A model generated the notes under the pieces. The model was given only the letters and a program-made list of their open reading frames with translations, was not told the DNA's origin and searched no databases. Positions 7,192-15,372 of a stretch of 24,349 bases of DNA are shown one piece after another (position 1 is the first letter of the stretch; each line of letters opens with the position of its first letter). This DNA comes from CAZBYL01 sp964522805 (lineage in GTDB: Bacteria; Synergistota; Synergistia; Synergistales; Synergistaceae): positions 1 to 24,349 of the forward strand of contig CAZFWP010000017.1 of the NCBI GenBank assembly GCA_964522805.1, in the 5' to 3' direction. The translations under genes were made by a program, and so were the position numbers.

Positions 7192-9087
7192 CTATTCCTC
7201 GTCGTCGCCATCAGTGACGCCGGCTTTGATTCTCGCCTTTTTACGTTCATCGGCGTTGAGAATTGTTTTGCGGATGCGCACATTGAGAGGCGTGACTTCC
7301 ACAAGCTCATCATCGCTGATCCATTCAAGCGCGGTATCAACCGTCACAGGACGCGGCACGTCAAGCACTGTAATCATGTCTTTGGTGGCGGAGCGGTGGT
7401 TGGTCTGCTGCTTACGCTTGCTGGGGTTACAGGGTATGTCCTTGCCTCTTGAGCTTTCACCGACGACCTGTCCGTTATAGACATTATCTCCCGGTTTAAT
7501 AAAGAGGGTGCCTCGCTCCTGAAGATTATCAAGTGCATAGCTTGTGGCGGTGCCGCTGTCCATGCTGACAAGCGAACCGCGGCTTCTGGCGTTTATTTCG
7601 CCAACCCAGTCGCCGTAGCCGACAAATCTTGACGCGAGGATTCCAAGACCCCTGGTGTCGGTGAGAAATTCTCCTCTGTAGCCGATCAGGCCGCGTGTGG
7701 GGATTTTAAAGGAAAGGCGCAGCACTCCTGTGCCGCCGTTTTCCATGTTTTTAAGTTCGCCTTTGCGCTGGGCGAGCTTTTGGATAACGATGCCCTGATA
7801 TTCTTCGGGAACGTCAACGATTACTTCTTCCATGGGTTCAAGAGTTTTGCCGTTAGCGTCGTGCTGCACAATAACTTCCGGGCGAGAAACGCAAACTTCA
7901 GATCCTTCGCGGCGGATCTCTTCTATTAGAATACCCAAGTGAAGTTCTCCACGGCCTGAGACTTTGATGCCGTCAGGGCGTCCAAGGTCGTCCATGCGCA
8001 GAGCGGGGTCGGTCTTTGTTTCACGTTCTATTCTGGCTTTAAGCTGGCGCAGGGTGATGGCATTGCCGTCCTGGCCGGCAAAGGGACTGGTATTAACGAT
8101 AAAAAACATGGAAACTGTAGGTTCTTCAATTCCCAACGGGTGCAGAACCTGAGCGGAAATCTCCGGAGCGCTGATGGTATCTCCGAGGTCAATGTTTTCC
8201 GGACCTGTAAACCAAACGATGTCTCCTGCTCCGACTTCATCTGTCTCGGTGCGGTCAAGACCGTTGGTTACATATAGGTGTGTGCAGGTGGAGTTGTCAG
8301 AGGAGACAACCTCCCAATCCGTCTGCTCATAGTCTTTCCATCTTGTATGGGTGCGCACCAGTTTGTCTCCGCGGCGCAAAGTTCCTTGCAAAATTCTGCC
8401 ACAGCCGATGCGTCCGAGATATTCACTCCATGATAGTGTGCAAACCTGCATAAGGAAAGGTTTTTCCATATCCGCCTGTGGCGCGGGGACTTTATCGATA
8501 ATGACTTTGAAGAGGTCGTCCATACCCGCCTTAGTGTTGTCTTCGCGTTTATTGAGGTCATCGACAAACCAGCCCTGAAGTCCTGAACCATAGAGCACGG
8601 CAAAGTCGCACTGTTCTTCTGTAGCTCCCAGCTCGATAAAGAGGTCAAAGGTTTTATCAAGGGCAAGATCCGGCTCAGCGTTCGGGCGGTCCACTTTGTT
8701 GACGATAACGATTGGCTTGAGCCCTAGTTTGAGCGCCCGCATCAGCACGTAACGTGTCTGCGGCATCGGACCTTCGTTGGCGTCAACGAGCAGAAGTACG
8801 GAATCCACCATTGATAGAACTCTCTCTACTTCACCGGAAAAGTCGGCGTGCCCCGGTGTGTCAACAATGTTAATTTTGTAGCCGCCCCACTCGACAGTGC
8901 AATGTTTGGCTTTGATAGTGATGCCTCTTTCACGTTCGATGGTGCCGGCATCCATGACACGCTCTTCAACGACCTGGTTGTCCCTAAAAAGACGCGCAGC
9001 TTTAAAGATGCCGTCTATCAGGGTGGTCTTGCCGTGGTCGATATGGGCGATAATGGCGATGTTTCTGATTTTTGATGAGTCCTGCAT
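7192..9087 (-). CDS. typA: Ribosome-associated translational GTPase TypA/BipA
   Basis: This is a 631-residue translational GTPase related to EF-G and LepA. G1 is AHIDHGKTT at residues 14-22, the switch I region carries RERGITI, G3 is DTPGH and G4 is NKVD. The EF-G-like domains and the TypA C-terminal domain follow, including the typical GRGELHLGIL and PTRGLIGYRGEFLTDTRG segments. TypA binds the ribosome and aids 50S assembly and growth under stress or cold. The ATG at 9087 is chosen because AAGGGAA lies eight bases before it and the protein then starts close to IRNIAIIAH as in the family. An ATG at 9111 would add eight residues. A strong promoter lies about 90 bases upstream, and the DUF815 gene follows seven bases after the stop. 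The C-terminus is acidic. Nothing is missing. Confidence 0.96.
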   Translation of the reverse strand: MQDSSKIRNIAIIAHIDHGKTTLIDGIFKAARLFRDNQVVEERVMDAGTIERERGITIKAKHCTVEWGGYKINIVDTPGHADFSGEVERVLSMVDSVLLLVDANEGPMPQTRYVLMRALKLGLKPIVIVNKVDRPNAEPDLALDKTFDLFIELGATEEQCDFAVLYGSGLQGWFVDDLNKREDNTKAGMDDLFKVIIDKVPAPQADMEKPFLMQVCTLSWSEYLGRIGCGRILQGTLRRGDKLVRTHTRWKDYEQTDWEVVSSDNSTCTHLYVTNGLDRTETDEVGAGDIVWFTGPENIDLGDTISAPEISAQVLHPLGIEEPTVSMFFIVNTSPFAGQDGNAITLRQLKARIERETKTDPALRMDDLGRPDGIKVSGRGELHLGILIEEIRREGSEVCVSRPEVIVQHDANGKTLEPMEEVIVDVPEEYQGIVIQKLAQRKGELKNMENGGTGVLRLSFKIPTRGLIGYRGEFLTDTRGLGILASRFVGYGDWVGEINARSRGSLVSMDSGTATSYALDNLQERGTLFIKPGDNVYNGQVVGESSRGKDIPCNPSKRKQQTNHRSATKDMITVLDVPRPVTVDTALEWISDDELVEVTPLNVRIRKTILNADERKKARIKAGVTDGDDEE

Positions 9088-9182
9088 TTTATATGTTCCC
9101 TTCATCTGCATGATTGGCCAACTAAAGCGGCGCAGATATTTTCACACAATACCATCCTCTGTAAGGTAGTGGACAAATGAGA

Positions 9183-9212
9183 ATTATAACATTAATTGGC
9201 TAAATAAGTCAA
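9183..9212 (-). promoter_or_regulatory. Strong promoter for typA
   Basis: On the minus strand TTGACT (9212-9207) and a perfect TATAAT (9188-9183) are 18 bases apart, and a TG dinucleotide one base before the -10 makes it extended. The predicted leader is about 90 bases. It is the best promoter match in the window. Confidence 0.8.
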
Positions 9213-9294
9213 AATATTTACGCTTATTTTACCCCAAAGTATCATTATCCCAGAAAGAGCTCCTTGTGGCAGTGAAAGCAACGCCGGCTTAAAA

Positions 9295-9345
9295 GATAAT
9301 ATTCCGCCCTCTTTGCCATAGACAAAGAACAGACGGAATATTATC
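9295..9345 (-). terminator. Nested hairpin terminator of the phn operon
   Basis: GATAATATTCCG pairs perfectly with CGGAATATTATC over twelve bases. Inside the loop TCTTTG pairs with CAAAGA around a seven-base apex. On the minus strand the outer stem is followed by TTTTAAG. It lies about 70 bases past the phnW stop and before the typA promoter. The rest of the gap 9213-9415 shows no gene. Confidence 0.75.
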
Positions 9346-9415
9346 TCCTATCCATAACCATCAAATCACTGTAGAAAAGCTTATTTAATTAGAAATACGT
9401 CGAGATAGCAACCTG

Positions 9416-10531
9416 CTACATTGCATTTAGATATTTTTTTACAGAAAGAAGCATTTTTTCTATATCGCTGACTTCGACATCTCCGATATTTCCAATGCGG
9501 AAAGTGTCCGCCTGGGAAATTTTTCCCGGGTAGAGAACGTATCCCTCTTTTTTCATAAAGTCATAGAAGGATTTAAAAGAGAAATTCCCCTCTGCAGGGT
9601 AGTTAAATGAGGTAATTATCGGCGAATGAAGTTCCTCATCAAGCAGAGGCTTAAAGCCAAGCTCTTTCATACCGGTCAGAAGCCGCCTTTGGTTGTTCTT
9701 GTACCGCTCATGGCGCGCCGGTATTCCTCCCTCTTCTTCCAGCTCTTTGAGGGCTTCGTCAAAAGCCTTGACAACGTGAGTAGGCGAAGTGAACCGCCAT
9801 TTACCGCCGCACTTTTCCATCGTCTCCCACTGGCTGAAAAGGTCTAAAGCAAGTGAACGAGCCGTCCCGCAGCATTTTTCCATCTCAACTTTCCTGGCGA
9901 TTATAAAACCAAATCCAGGCACGCCCTGTATGCATTTATTGGCGCTGCTGACCATAAAGTCAATTTTCAATTCATCAAGAAAGAAGGGGACACCGCCAAA
10001 GCTGCTCATCGCATCAACGATAAAGACCTTGCCGTGCTTGTTGACAACGCGCGCGATATCTTCAATACCGTTAAGTATTCCAGTAGTGGTCTCACAATGT
10101 ACGGCTGCTACATGAGTTATTGAGCTGTCATCTGCAAGCAGCTCATCAAGAGCCTCAGCTTGGACTTTCTCCGTCTCTTTAAACCTTATTTCTACAAAAG
10201 CTATTTTTAGTATTGCGGCTATCTCGGCAATTCTCCGTCCATATGCTCCGTTAGAAAGTATCGCCAGCTTGGAACCTTCGGGGATAACGCTTCCGATAAC
10301 AGACTCAACGCAAAAAGTGCCGCTGCCCTGCATCAAAACAGCGGTATAATCATCTGCCAGCAGCTCTGAAGAGACTGCGAGCGAGACTAATTTTTTTCTT
10401 ATGCTCTGAATCATCGAGTTGTATTCATCGTCCCAGGTACACCAGTCCCGCATCATCGCTCGCTTTACCCTTGCGGTAGTGGTAAGCGGCCCAGGGGTTA
10501 GCAGCAAGTATTCATTTTTGATATTATCCAC
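9416..10531 (-). CDS. phnW: 2-aminoethylphosphonate--pyruvate transaminase
   Basis: PhnW moves the amino group of 2-aminoethylphosphonate to pyruvate, giving phosphonoacetaldehyde and L-alanine in the cytosol. The 371-residue protein opens with LLLTPGPLTTT and the CTWDDEYN motif typical of PhnW. The PLP cofactor aspartate is in VDAMSSFGG (about residue 173), and the Schiff-base lysine is in SSANKCIQGVPG (about residue 199). These match fold type I class V aminotransferases. The start chosen is GTG at 10531, because GGGAGG lies seven bases before it. An in-frame GTG at 10546 overlaps that ribosome site and is unlikely. It is the last gene of the AEP operon, directly after phnX, whose product uses its product. 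The specificity call rests on both motifs and context and is firm. Confidence 0.95.
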   Translation of the reverse strand: MDNIKNEYLLLTPGPLTTTARVKRAMMRDWCTWDDEYNSMIQSIRKKLVSLAVSSELLADDYTAVLMQGSGTFCVESVIGSVIPEGSKLAILSNGAYGRRIAEIAAILKIAFVEIRFKETEKVQAEALDELLADDSSITHVAAVHCETTTGILNGIEDIARVVNKHGKVFIVDAMSSFGGVPFFLDELKIDFMVSSANKCIQGVPGFGFIIARKVEMEKCCGTARSLALDLFSQWETMEKCGGKWRFTSPTHVVKAFDEALKELEEEGGIPARHERYKNNQRRLLTGMKELGFKPLLDEELHSPIITSFNYPAEGNFSFKSFYDFMKKEGYVLYPGKISQADTFRIGNIGDVEVSDIEKMLLSVKKYLNAM

Positions 10532-10547
10532 GCTCAAACCTCCCACG

Positions 10548-11354
10548 TCAGCACCCGCTCAATCTCTCATTAACCGTTTCTATTAAGGAAGGCAGTTCGC
10601 TGATGCTGTCAATTACAAAATCTGCACCGGCTTTGTAAAAACGCCTTTCTGCCACAAGCTTTTTCAAAGCCAGAGCCTCAGTGGGCATACTCTTGATTTC
10701 TTCAGCTGAGAGCCCCAGTTCACTGCTGCCGGTAATGATGCCGATGCTCCAAACTCCGGCGTTTTTCCCTTCGCGGATGTCACTCAGTGTATCTCCAGCT
10801 TTTATCACTGCGCATGGGGGAAAGACTCCGAGATGCTCCATGTTTTTAAATATCATGTAGGGATATGGACGACCGCGGGAAACATCGTCAGGCGTAACAC
10901 AGTAATCCGGAGAATAGCCTTTTTCCCCTGCGGCCGGCACGAGGATATTCATCATCTCTTTGGTATAGCCCGTGGTGGAACCTATCTTTATGCCGTATGA
11001 TCTCAGCTGCAAAATGGTATCAACCACGCCCTCAATCGGCGAAGAGTAGTTCTCAATAATGTTAACCAGAGCCGGTGCAAATTTGTTATACAGCCGCAGA
11101 ACATCATTCTCGTTGAAATCTCTGCCATTATTCTTTTTAAACTCTTTTGCCACATGCTCCATCTCGAGAATCTTTCTGATGTGCTCCTTTTTGGCAAGCC
11201 CCATTGGTTCTCTAGCATCGGCAGTTTGGATGTTAAGCCCCTCTTCTGCGAAGATGTCCAAAAGCACACAAAGAGGCGCAAAGCAGCCAAAGTCCACAGA
11301 TGTTCCCGCCCAATCCAGTATTACCGCGGCAACTTGCTTTTTTTCACACGGCAT
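10548..11354 (-). CDS. phnX: Phosphonoacetaldehyde hydrolase (phosphonatase)
   Basis: PhnX cleaves the C-P bond of phosphonoacetaldehyde to acetaldehyde and phosphate. The 268-residue protein is a HAD-superfamily member with the phosphonatase nucleophile motif DWAGTSVD at residues 14-21, where Asp14 attacks phosphorus. The cap domain carries MGLAKKEHI, in which Lys54 matches the Schiff-base lysine that activates the aldehyde and marks the phosphonatase branch. STTGYT supplies HAD motif II, and KAGDTLSDIREG near residue 190 is the Mg-binding acidic motif. The ATG at 11354 lies inside the end of the permease gene (an eleven-base overlap), with GAGG four bases upstream. It sits between the transporter genes and phnW, which makes its substrate. 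No truncation is seen and the assignment is firm. Confidence 0.96.
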   Translation of the reverse strand: MPCEKKQVAAVILDWAGTSVDFGCFAPLCVLLDIFAEEGLNIQTADAREPMGLAKKEHIRKILEMEHVAKEFKKNNGRDFNENDVLRLYNKFAPALVNIIENYSSPIEGVVDTILQLRSYGIKIGSTTGYTKEMMNILVPAAGEKGYSPDYCVTPDDVSRGRPYPYMIFKNMEHLGVFPPCAVIKAGDTLSDIREGKNAGVWSIGIITGSSELGLSAEEIKSMPTEALALKKLVAERRFYKAGADFVIDSISELPSLIETVNERLSGC

Positions 11355-13002
11355 TATTCCTCACTACCTTTCTGTTGTTAAAAAAGTATTCGTAGCCCAA
11401 CTTAACGGCTACATTGATAAAAACCACAAGAATAGAGAGAGCCGACGCCGAAGCGATATCACCGGCATCTTCCATATTTACTATCGCCACAGAAGCAAGC
11501 TTGAAGTCCGCAGGATAGAGGAATACCACCGCTGAAATAGTCACCATAGAGTTAACAAAAAAGTATACGACTATCTCAAAGATAGAATCTCTGCACATTG
11601 GCACGGTAACTTTAAAAAAAGTTTTATACGACGGCACAGACATTGATTCGGAAACAGACTCAATCTCTCTGTCAAGTTTTTTCAGTGCAGAAGTAAAGGT
11701 TACAAAAGGAACTGAGTAAAAATGCACCATGTTGGCTAAGATGAGAATGAAGATAGTTCCGTAAAGACAGTTAAAGGGGTTGTTTTCCATGTTGAAAAAA
11801 AAGATAAAAGCCAGACCGATGGAAAGCCCCGGCAGAGCCAAAGGAACAATCGAGAAGAGGTAGTCTATTTGCTTCAGCAGTTTATATCCCCGGACTTTCT
11901 CTATCAGCCAGGCATTGACAAAGACAAAGGCAGTTCCCAAAACCGCACTGAGAACGGCGGTGATGATACTGTTTTTAAATGAGCTAATCCCTCCCGTTGC
12001 GGGGCTGTCCACTGTGAAATTAGCTAAAGTCAGCTCCATATTGTAGGGCCAGGCCTTTATCAGTGAAGCCATCAGCACTGTGCCGAAAAGCAGCATAATG
12101 ACAAAACTGACTGCGGCACAAAATGAAGTAAGGGCCAGATCCCTTCTTTTATCGGGAATAATTCTGTAAGACATGCTTCTTGAGCTCACAGTAATATTAT
12201 TTTCCGAGCTGGTAACACGTTCTGTTATAAACATCACGATAGCCGGAATCATCAAAAGGATGCCGACAACGGCGCCCATCTTAAAGTTTTGCTGTCCGAT
12301 GATCTGTTTATAAATATCAGTGGCGAGAACGTTATAATTGCCGCCTACTATTTTAGGTGCGCCGAAATCAGAAAAGCATAGGGTGAAAGAGACGAGAAAA
12401 GCACTTATAATACCGAATTTTGCGCCAGGTACGGTAATGGTTCTGAAGATGCGCGCCGAGCCGGCACCCATTACCCGTGCCGCTTCATAGAGGCGGTTGT
12501 CCGAATATGACAGCGTCACATACATAATCAGTACTGCCTGAGGAAAAGTATAGATTATCTCCGAGACGATTATCCCAAAAGCCCCATATAACGGCAGTTT
12601 CAGCCCCGCCATCGTCAGCAGCCCCTTGTTGCCGATCAGATAAATTAAGGCGATGCCAAACATCATTGAGGGGGCGAAGAGCGGCAGCATCGCCGTGAAG
12701 CGAAAAAACTTTTTCAGCGGAATGTCCGTACGTGTCAGCGAATAGGCGTAGGTGAAAGAGAGCAGCGAGGTGACAGCCGCCACCAACGTTGAAACGGCAA
12801 GAGAATTCCAAAAAGAAGAGACTAGGTTGGGGGAGGAGAAGTATTCCTGAAAGTTCGCCAAGCCGACAAAGGTGCCGTCGTCAGCGGAAAAGGCTTTTCC
12901 AAAGAGGAGAGCCATCGGTAAGATGACGGCGATAAGGAGAAAGGCAAGGCTGAATATCAGCAAAGTCAATTCAGCCTTGTTGGTATTTTTAATCTTTTTC
13001 AT
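11344..13002 (-). CDS. AEP ABC transporter, double-length permease
   Basis: This 552-residue protein has about twelve membrane helices made of two fused permease units, like the FbpB/PotB-C class. The first unit carries the EAA loop YEAARVMGAGSARIF (about residues 180-195), which docks on the ATPase. The second unit has a weaker copy, ESVSESMSVPSYKTFF, near residue 460. It belongs to the type known for 2-aminoethylphosphonate import (PhnU2-like), and its position between the ATPase and phnX supports that. One polypeptide probably serves as the whole membrane channel, so no second permease gene is needed. The ATG at 13002 overlaps the ATPase stop codon, with AAGGG nearby as ribosome site. Substrate assignment comes mainly from context. 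Confidence 0.88.
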   Translation of the reverse strand: MKKIKNTNKAELTLLIFSLAFLLIAVILPMALLFGKAFSADDGTFVGLANFQEYFSSPNLVSSFWNSLAVSTLVAAVTSLLSFTYAYSLTRTDIPLKKFFRFTAMLPLFAPSMMFGIALIYLIGNKGLLTMAGLKLPLYGAFGIIVSEIIYTFPQAVLIMYVTLSYSDNRLYEAARVMGAGSARIFRTITVPGAKFGIISAFLVSFTLCFSDFGAPKIVGGNYNVLATDIYKQIIGQQNFKMGAVVGILLMIPAIVMFITERVTSSENNITVSSRSMSYRIIPDKRRDLALTSFCAAVSFVIMLLFGTVLMASLIKAWPYNMELTLANFTVDSPATGGISSFKNSIITAVLSAVLGTAFVFVNAWLIEKVRGYKLLKQIDYLFSIVPLALPGLSIGLAFIFFFNMENNPFNCLYGTIFILILANMVHFYSVPFVTFTSALKKLDREIESVSESMSVPSYKTFFKVTVPMCRDSIFEIVVYFFVNSMVTISAVVFLYPADFKLASVAIVNMEDAGDIASASALSILVVFINVAVKLGYEYFFNNRKVVRNNAV

Positions 13003-13967
13003 GATACCCTTTCTAGAGAGATCAGCCTATCTTGGGGAATATCAAGGTATATTATAGAACCGCATTTGAGAAATCTAGCTTCGTTCTGCTGTGAAGGAAT
13101 GTCAATCATTATGCGTCCCGCAGTTGAATCTGCTTCCACTCGGTAAAAAGCGCCTCTGAATTCTATATCACAGACATTTGCCGGAATTTTACCCTGAGAA
13201 ACCGCGCAGATGCGGATGTTTTCCGGGCGTATCACGCTGTGTGAGCCAACAAAGTTAGCCGCCCCCACAAAGTCCGCGACAAAGTTGTTTACCGGGGCTT
13301 CATATATCTTAAGCGGCGTATCTATCTGCTCAACGCGCCCCTCGTTCATGACAATAAGCTTATCTGCCATCGATAGAGCTTCTTCTTGGTCGTGAGTAAC
13401 CATAATCGTTGTAATGCCAAAGCGCTGCTGTATCTTACGTATCTCACGGCGCAGTTTAATGCGCACCTTGGCGTCAAGAGCTGACAGCGGCTCGTCAAGG
13501 AGCAAAAATCCCGGATTCAGCACCAGAGCCCGCGAAATAGCCACTCTTTGCTGCTGCCCGCCGGACAATTGCTGCGGATATTTCTTGCGATGTTCGCTAA
13601 GCCCCACTATTTCCAATATTTCATCTACCCGGCGTGAGATCTCATCGCAGTCTATACGTTTGCTGCGCAGCCCATAAGCAATGTTCTCCTCCACGTTCAT
13701 ATTGGGAAAGAGAGCATAGGACTGAAAGACAATACCGAAGTTTCTATTGGAGGGCGGTTCACAGGTAACATCGCGCCCCCCTATCTCTATAGAACCGCTT
13801 TCGACTTCCTCAAGCCCGGCTATCGCTCTTAGAAGAGTACTCTTTCCGCAACCGGAGGGACCCAAAATACAGACAAATTCTCCGCTCTTTATTTCAAAAC
13901 TGACATTGTTTAGGGCTATCTGGCTATTAAATTTTTTTACAACATTTTTTACATTCAGCGTGGTCAT
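12999..13967 (-). CDS. AEP ABC transporter, ATP-binding protein
   Basis: This 322-residue ABC ATPase powers the transporter. Walker A GPSGCGKST is at 36-44, the Q loop at FQSYALFP near 81, the signature LSGGQQQR at 134-141, Walker B LLLDEP at 155-160 and the switch histidine at 192 in VTHDQEEAL. A C-terminal TOBE-like domain of about 80 residues follows, as in spermidine, iron and phosphonate importers. It matches the putative AEP importer ATPase type (PhnT2-like). The gene lies between the binding protein and the permease, and its stop overlaps the permease start, which points to coupled translation. All catalytic motifs are intact. Without context it could be taken for an iron or polyamine ATPase, but the neighbouring phnX and phnW decide. 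Confidence 0.92.
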   Translation of the reverse strand: MTTLNVKNVVKKFNSQIALNNVSFEIKSGEFVCILGPSGCGKSTLLRAIAGLEEVESGSIEIGGRDVTCEPPSNRNFGIVFQSYALFPNMNVEENIAYGLRSKRIDCDEISRRVDEILEIVGLSEHRKKYPQQLSGGQQQRVAISRALVLNPGFLLLDEPLSALDAKVRIKLRREIRKIQQRFGITTIMVTHDQEEALSMADKLIVMNEGRVEQIDTPLKIYEAPVNNFVADFVGAANFVGSHSVIRPENIRICAVSQGKIPANVCDIEFRGAFYRVEADSTAGRIMIDIPSQQNEARFLKCGSIIYLDIPQDRLISLERVS

Positions 13968-13983
13968 TTTTTGCAGCCCCTGT

Positions 13984-15036
13984 CTACTTGTTTTCTGATT
14001 TCCCTTCGTAACGCGAAGCCCATTCTTTGAGGATTCTTTCTCTGTTGTTGGCCGACCACCTGAGGTCGTTTTTCTTAATCAGCTGTGATAGCGGGTTCTT
14101 TGCATATCCCTCGGGGATTGTTTTATTTACCATAACCGCAGTGATGGCATAGTCACCTTTAAGAGCATCTATGGCCTTGTCGGAAATGGCCCAGTCCAAA
14201 AATATTTTAGCTTCTGGCTTTATATCCGCCTTCTTAATCAGAGCGTTTGCCTCAACGTCCCAGCCGCTGCCCTCTTTCGGGAAAACTATCTCAACAGGCG
14301 CACCCTTTTTCTTCTGATTAACACCGGCATAACCGTATGAGATACCTACAGCGAACTCACCGGAAGCTGCTTTTTTCGCCGGAGCAGAACCTGAATGGGT
14401 GTAAAGAGCGATATTCTTATGCAGCTTATCGAGGTACTCAAAGCCCTTTTTCTCTCCCATCAGCTGTAATATCCCCGCAACAGCAAGGAAACCGGTGCCC
14501 GATGAATTGGGATTGCTCATGACAATTTTGCCCTTAAACTCCGGCTTTAGAAGGTCCTGATAAGATTTTATCGCCGGCAGCCCCTGGGCTTTAGCCTCCG
14601 CGCTGTTAACAACTATCGCACACTCCCAAGCGTCGATTCCTACCCATGCGGGAGGATTGTGGCTGTCTTTAAGCATTTTTTCCACTCTGTTAAGCCCCTT
14701 GGGAGCATAGGGTTCAATAAGTCCTCTGTTTTCAAGCACCAGCAGACTGGAAGCTGCTGTTCCCCACACGACGTCTGCAGGCGTCTTTGCACCTTCCGCA
14801 AGCAGCTTCGCCGTAATGATTCCAGTGGAGTCTCTGACTATCTTTACGTCAACGTCTTTGTTCTGCTCCTTAAATGACGCCAGATATTTATTGATCTGTT
14901 CGTTCTCAAGAGCAGTATAGACAATAAGCTCTTTAGCCGAGGCGGAAACGGCGGATACCATCAATACCGCAGCAATAAGCGCAAAAGCACAAAAGTTGTT
15001 TCTGATACGTAAACTCTTTACAGACAGAGAAAACAT
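13984..15036 (-). CDS. AEP ABC transporter, periplasmic binding protein
   Basis: This 350-residue extracellular solute-binding protein has a Sec signal peptide with a basic start (residues 1-13), a hydrophobic core and a likely cut after SASA near residue 34. There is no lipobox, so it is probably free in the periplasm. The mature part begins LIVYTALENEQI and carries VRDSTGIITAKLLAEG and ADVVWGTAASSLL, the wording typical of the putative AEP-binding proteins (PhnS2-like) within the iron/phosphonate binding group. The ATG at 15036 is chosen because GGGGG lies seven bases upstream. A TTG one codon earlier is too close. It is the first gene of the operon, and the ATPase follows 16 bases after its stop. 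Binding of AEP itself is inferred from context and similarity. Confidence 0.92.
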   Translation of the reverse strand: MFSLSVKSLRIRNNFCAFALIAAVLMVSAVSASAKELIVYTALENEQINKYLASFKEQNKDVDVKIVRDSTGIITAKLLAEGAKTPADVVWGTAASSLLVLENRGLIEPYAPKGLNRVEKMLKDSHNPPAWVGIDAWECAIVVNSAEAKAQGLPAIKSYQDLLKPEFKGKIVMSNPNSSGTGFLAVAGILQLMGEKKGFEYLDKLHKNIALYTHSGSAPAKKAASGEFAVGISYGYAGVNQKKKGAPVEIVFPKEGSGWDVEANALIKKADIKPEAKIFLDWAISDKAIDALKGDYAITAVMVNKTIPEGYAKNPLSQLIKKNDLRWSANNRERILKEWASRYEGKSENK

Positions 15037-15372
15037 CAATAATCCCCCTTGATCTTTTTTAACGGGATTTTAATACCCCGCATGACATCTCTATTTAATC
15101 AAAAAGAGGTTAACGCTGAATTACAGCCATGTTACATTATGGTTAAAAGCCTCAGGACAGCAGACAACAATCAAAGACGCCTTTCTCTTCTTACCGACAT
15201 CATCAGCTTTTGCGACAGAGTTTTTATAATAGAGAGAGAGGAAGAGGCAAAACAAAAGGACAAAAGCAACGGCACATTAAAGAATCGCCTTCCACATCGA
15301 CGTTAAACGCAAAACTATACGTTATACAAAGAGCATGAGGTGCAAAGATAAAGCGCAGGTGACTTCAGCAGT
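15037..15372 (-). promoter_or_regulatory. Leader and promoter region of the phn operon
   Basis: This 336-base gap holds no convincing gene; an 85-codon plus-strand frame here does not look like protein. On the minus strand a TATAAA (15228-15223) follows a pyrimidine-rich run (15260-15231) and would leave a leader of about 180 bases, but its -35 is poor. A small hairpin (CGGGGT with ATCCCG, near 15062-15080) lies shortly before the ribosome site of the binding protein. I see no terminator for the ROK/M55 genes, no known riboswitch and no regulator gene for the AEP operon. Confidence 0.3.

Noticed and set aside
15049..15306. Plus-strand 85-codon frame in the phn leader
   Set aside because: No ribosome site, no recognisable sequence, and it lies antisense to the operon leader. 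Treated as chance.
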